64,000 nucleotides of DNA, taken from assembly GCA_933822405.4 (NCBI GenBank), contig CAKOGP040000224.1, positions 63,023-127,022 of the forward strand, written 5' to 3'. Source of the DNA: Cylindrotheca closterium (lineage: Eukaryota > Bacillariophyta > Bacillariophyceae > Bacillariales > Bacillariaceae). Shown here piece after piece: positions 63,111 through 64,000 of this stretch. Within the stretch, counting starts at the first letter, position 1, and every line of letters begins with the position of its first letter. The position numbers and the translations under genes were made by a program. A model generated the notes under the pieces. That model was given only the letters and a program-made list of their open reading frames with translations. It was not told the origin of the DNA and searched no databases.

Positions 63111-64000
63111 TGCCCTGTGGTGTGTTTCTTGTCCAAAATCTTTCTGCAAGTTTTATGATGAATCTTTTGCTCTTATTTTTGGTACAGATATGTGGTTTGT
63201 TGTGCCAAAATGTGCCGACGGCCACCCTTGCCTCAACCACTGATTGACCGATACTGACAAAAGAACAAATACGACGGAACATTCCTAAGTATCTAGATAA
63301 TGAGATTTGACATCACCAAAATTCTTCCTATTGAAGAAAGACACGTATTACGCACATTATTGGCTGGAACCAGGTGGCCACTTTGCCCGAAAAGTCGGTG
63401 TCATCTTTGCCATCTGCTAAAAGAAATCTGCTCAAGATATATTATATATGGTGGCGAGTGGCGAACGCATGAACGAGGAGATTTGTGGAGACCAACAGAG
63501 TCCAATACGCGACTGTCGGTGGTGCTGTCAGTTGTCACGAGGATAAATCCTTCAACGTCCTACCAGGTACACGTACACGTACACGTGTACAGTAGCTTTC
63601 GGGTCCAAGATGCTGCTCGTCGCACCATTTTGTTTCTCTTCGTCTGGGTCCACGTTTTTGCCGTCAGAAAGTTTGGAATGAATTGTCTACCGGTATTGTA
63701 ATAATACATACAAATCACCATAATATGATTTCGTAATCAAGTTTGGGTCCACTTTATTTCTGTTTTACATCCTTGTGCTTCTTTCCTTCGATGAAATTTT
63801 TCGTTCAAACCTTTTGGTAGGTCCATTGTCTTCCTCTCAGAAACTTTGGAATCAATTGTGAACAAATCACCATTTTCTTCTGTTTCGTCAAGACCTTTTG
63901 GTGGGTCCAAATTCTCTCTATATATATATATGGGTGTTAGGTACTACTGCAATCTGCCTCACCATTCTGCTCAAGATTTCTCGTATTGAAAGCGAACTCA
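63111..64000. repeat. Terminal region with decayed direct repeats
   Basis: No gene is supported up to the window end. GTCAGAAAGTTTGGAATGAATTGT (63663) recurs as CTCAGAAACTTTGGAATCAATTGT (about 63837). GGGTCCA phrases recur at about 63647, 63745 and 63904, suggesting an old repeat of roughly 85-175 bp. A GTACACGTACACGTACACGTGTAC islet lies at 63567-63590. Confidence 0.45.

Noticed and set aside
1..64000. tRNA, rRNA or bacterial-type operon features
   Set aside because: Read by eye I found no cloverleaf or rRNA core that I could support; a tRNAscan or Infernal run would be needed to exclude small RNAs.

Overview
This is a nuclear window from a eukaryote, most likely a diatom (stramenopile). 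The genes have short GT-AG introns (about 39-176 nt) at coding density far below bacterial. One ascorbate peroxidase starts with a signal peptide that runs into an SAFVP motif, the classic bipartite plastid pre-sequence of diatoms. Several families look diatom- or stramenopile-typical: a CxxC/H/C protein with a GQVGIRCRHC core, proteins with a V.F...WYT block, PAP/fibrillin-like proteins, helicase-associated-domain proteins and PAS-like proteins. I cannot fix the species from the sequence alone.

Layout. 0-7 kb holds an OMA1-type mitochondrial metalloprotease, a small EF-hand protein, a pre-Nudix/Nudix hydrolase, and a tandem ascorbate peroxidase pair in which only the first copy carries a plastid leader. 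7-13 kb holds a degenerate repeat tract, two direct copies of a helicase-associated-domain gene about 3.0 kb apart (the second lacks exon 1, and a matching segment lies inverted beside it), and a BTB/T1-domain gene. 14-16 kb holds a five-span membrane protein. 16-19 kb is mostly decayed sequence. 19 kb has an intronless heat-shock-factor gene. 20.9-24.1 kb is a large AAA/NTPase gene broken by a stop and a frameshift. 25-31 kb has a DUF1275/YoaK-like membrane protein fused to two EF-hands, a small one-span protein and a triose-phosphate/nucleotide-sugar-type transporter.

32-41 kb is a segmental array of PAP/fibrillin-like genes with convergent dead copies and a duplicated 5' end of a neighbouring gene. 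42-46 kb has a family-16-type methyltransferase, a large Ser/Lys-rich protein with a WYT block, and ARL2. 46.4-53.1 kb is a tandem array of small WYT-block genes (four intact, one dead, one fragment), interrupted by a remnant of a probable mobile element with a GCR1_C-like block. 54-60 kb has an ankyrin protein, an AAAP/SLC38-type amino acid transporter, a small multi-span protein with a TGA puzzle and a DNAJC25-type ER J-protein. 60-63 kb is a tandem pair of PAS-like genes.

The genes do not form one pathway. The strongest theme is local duplication followed by divergence, decay or retargeting: APX, HA-domain, PAP, WYT-block and PAS-like clusters, plus in-frame duplications inside the AAA pseudogene. 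Intergenic DNA is also peppered with GTACC/CCGGTA palindromic islets.
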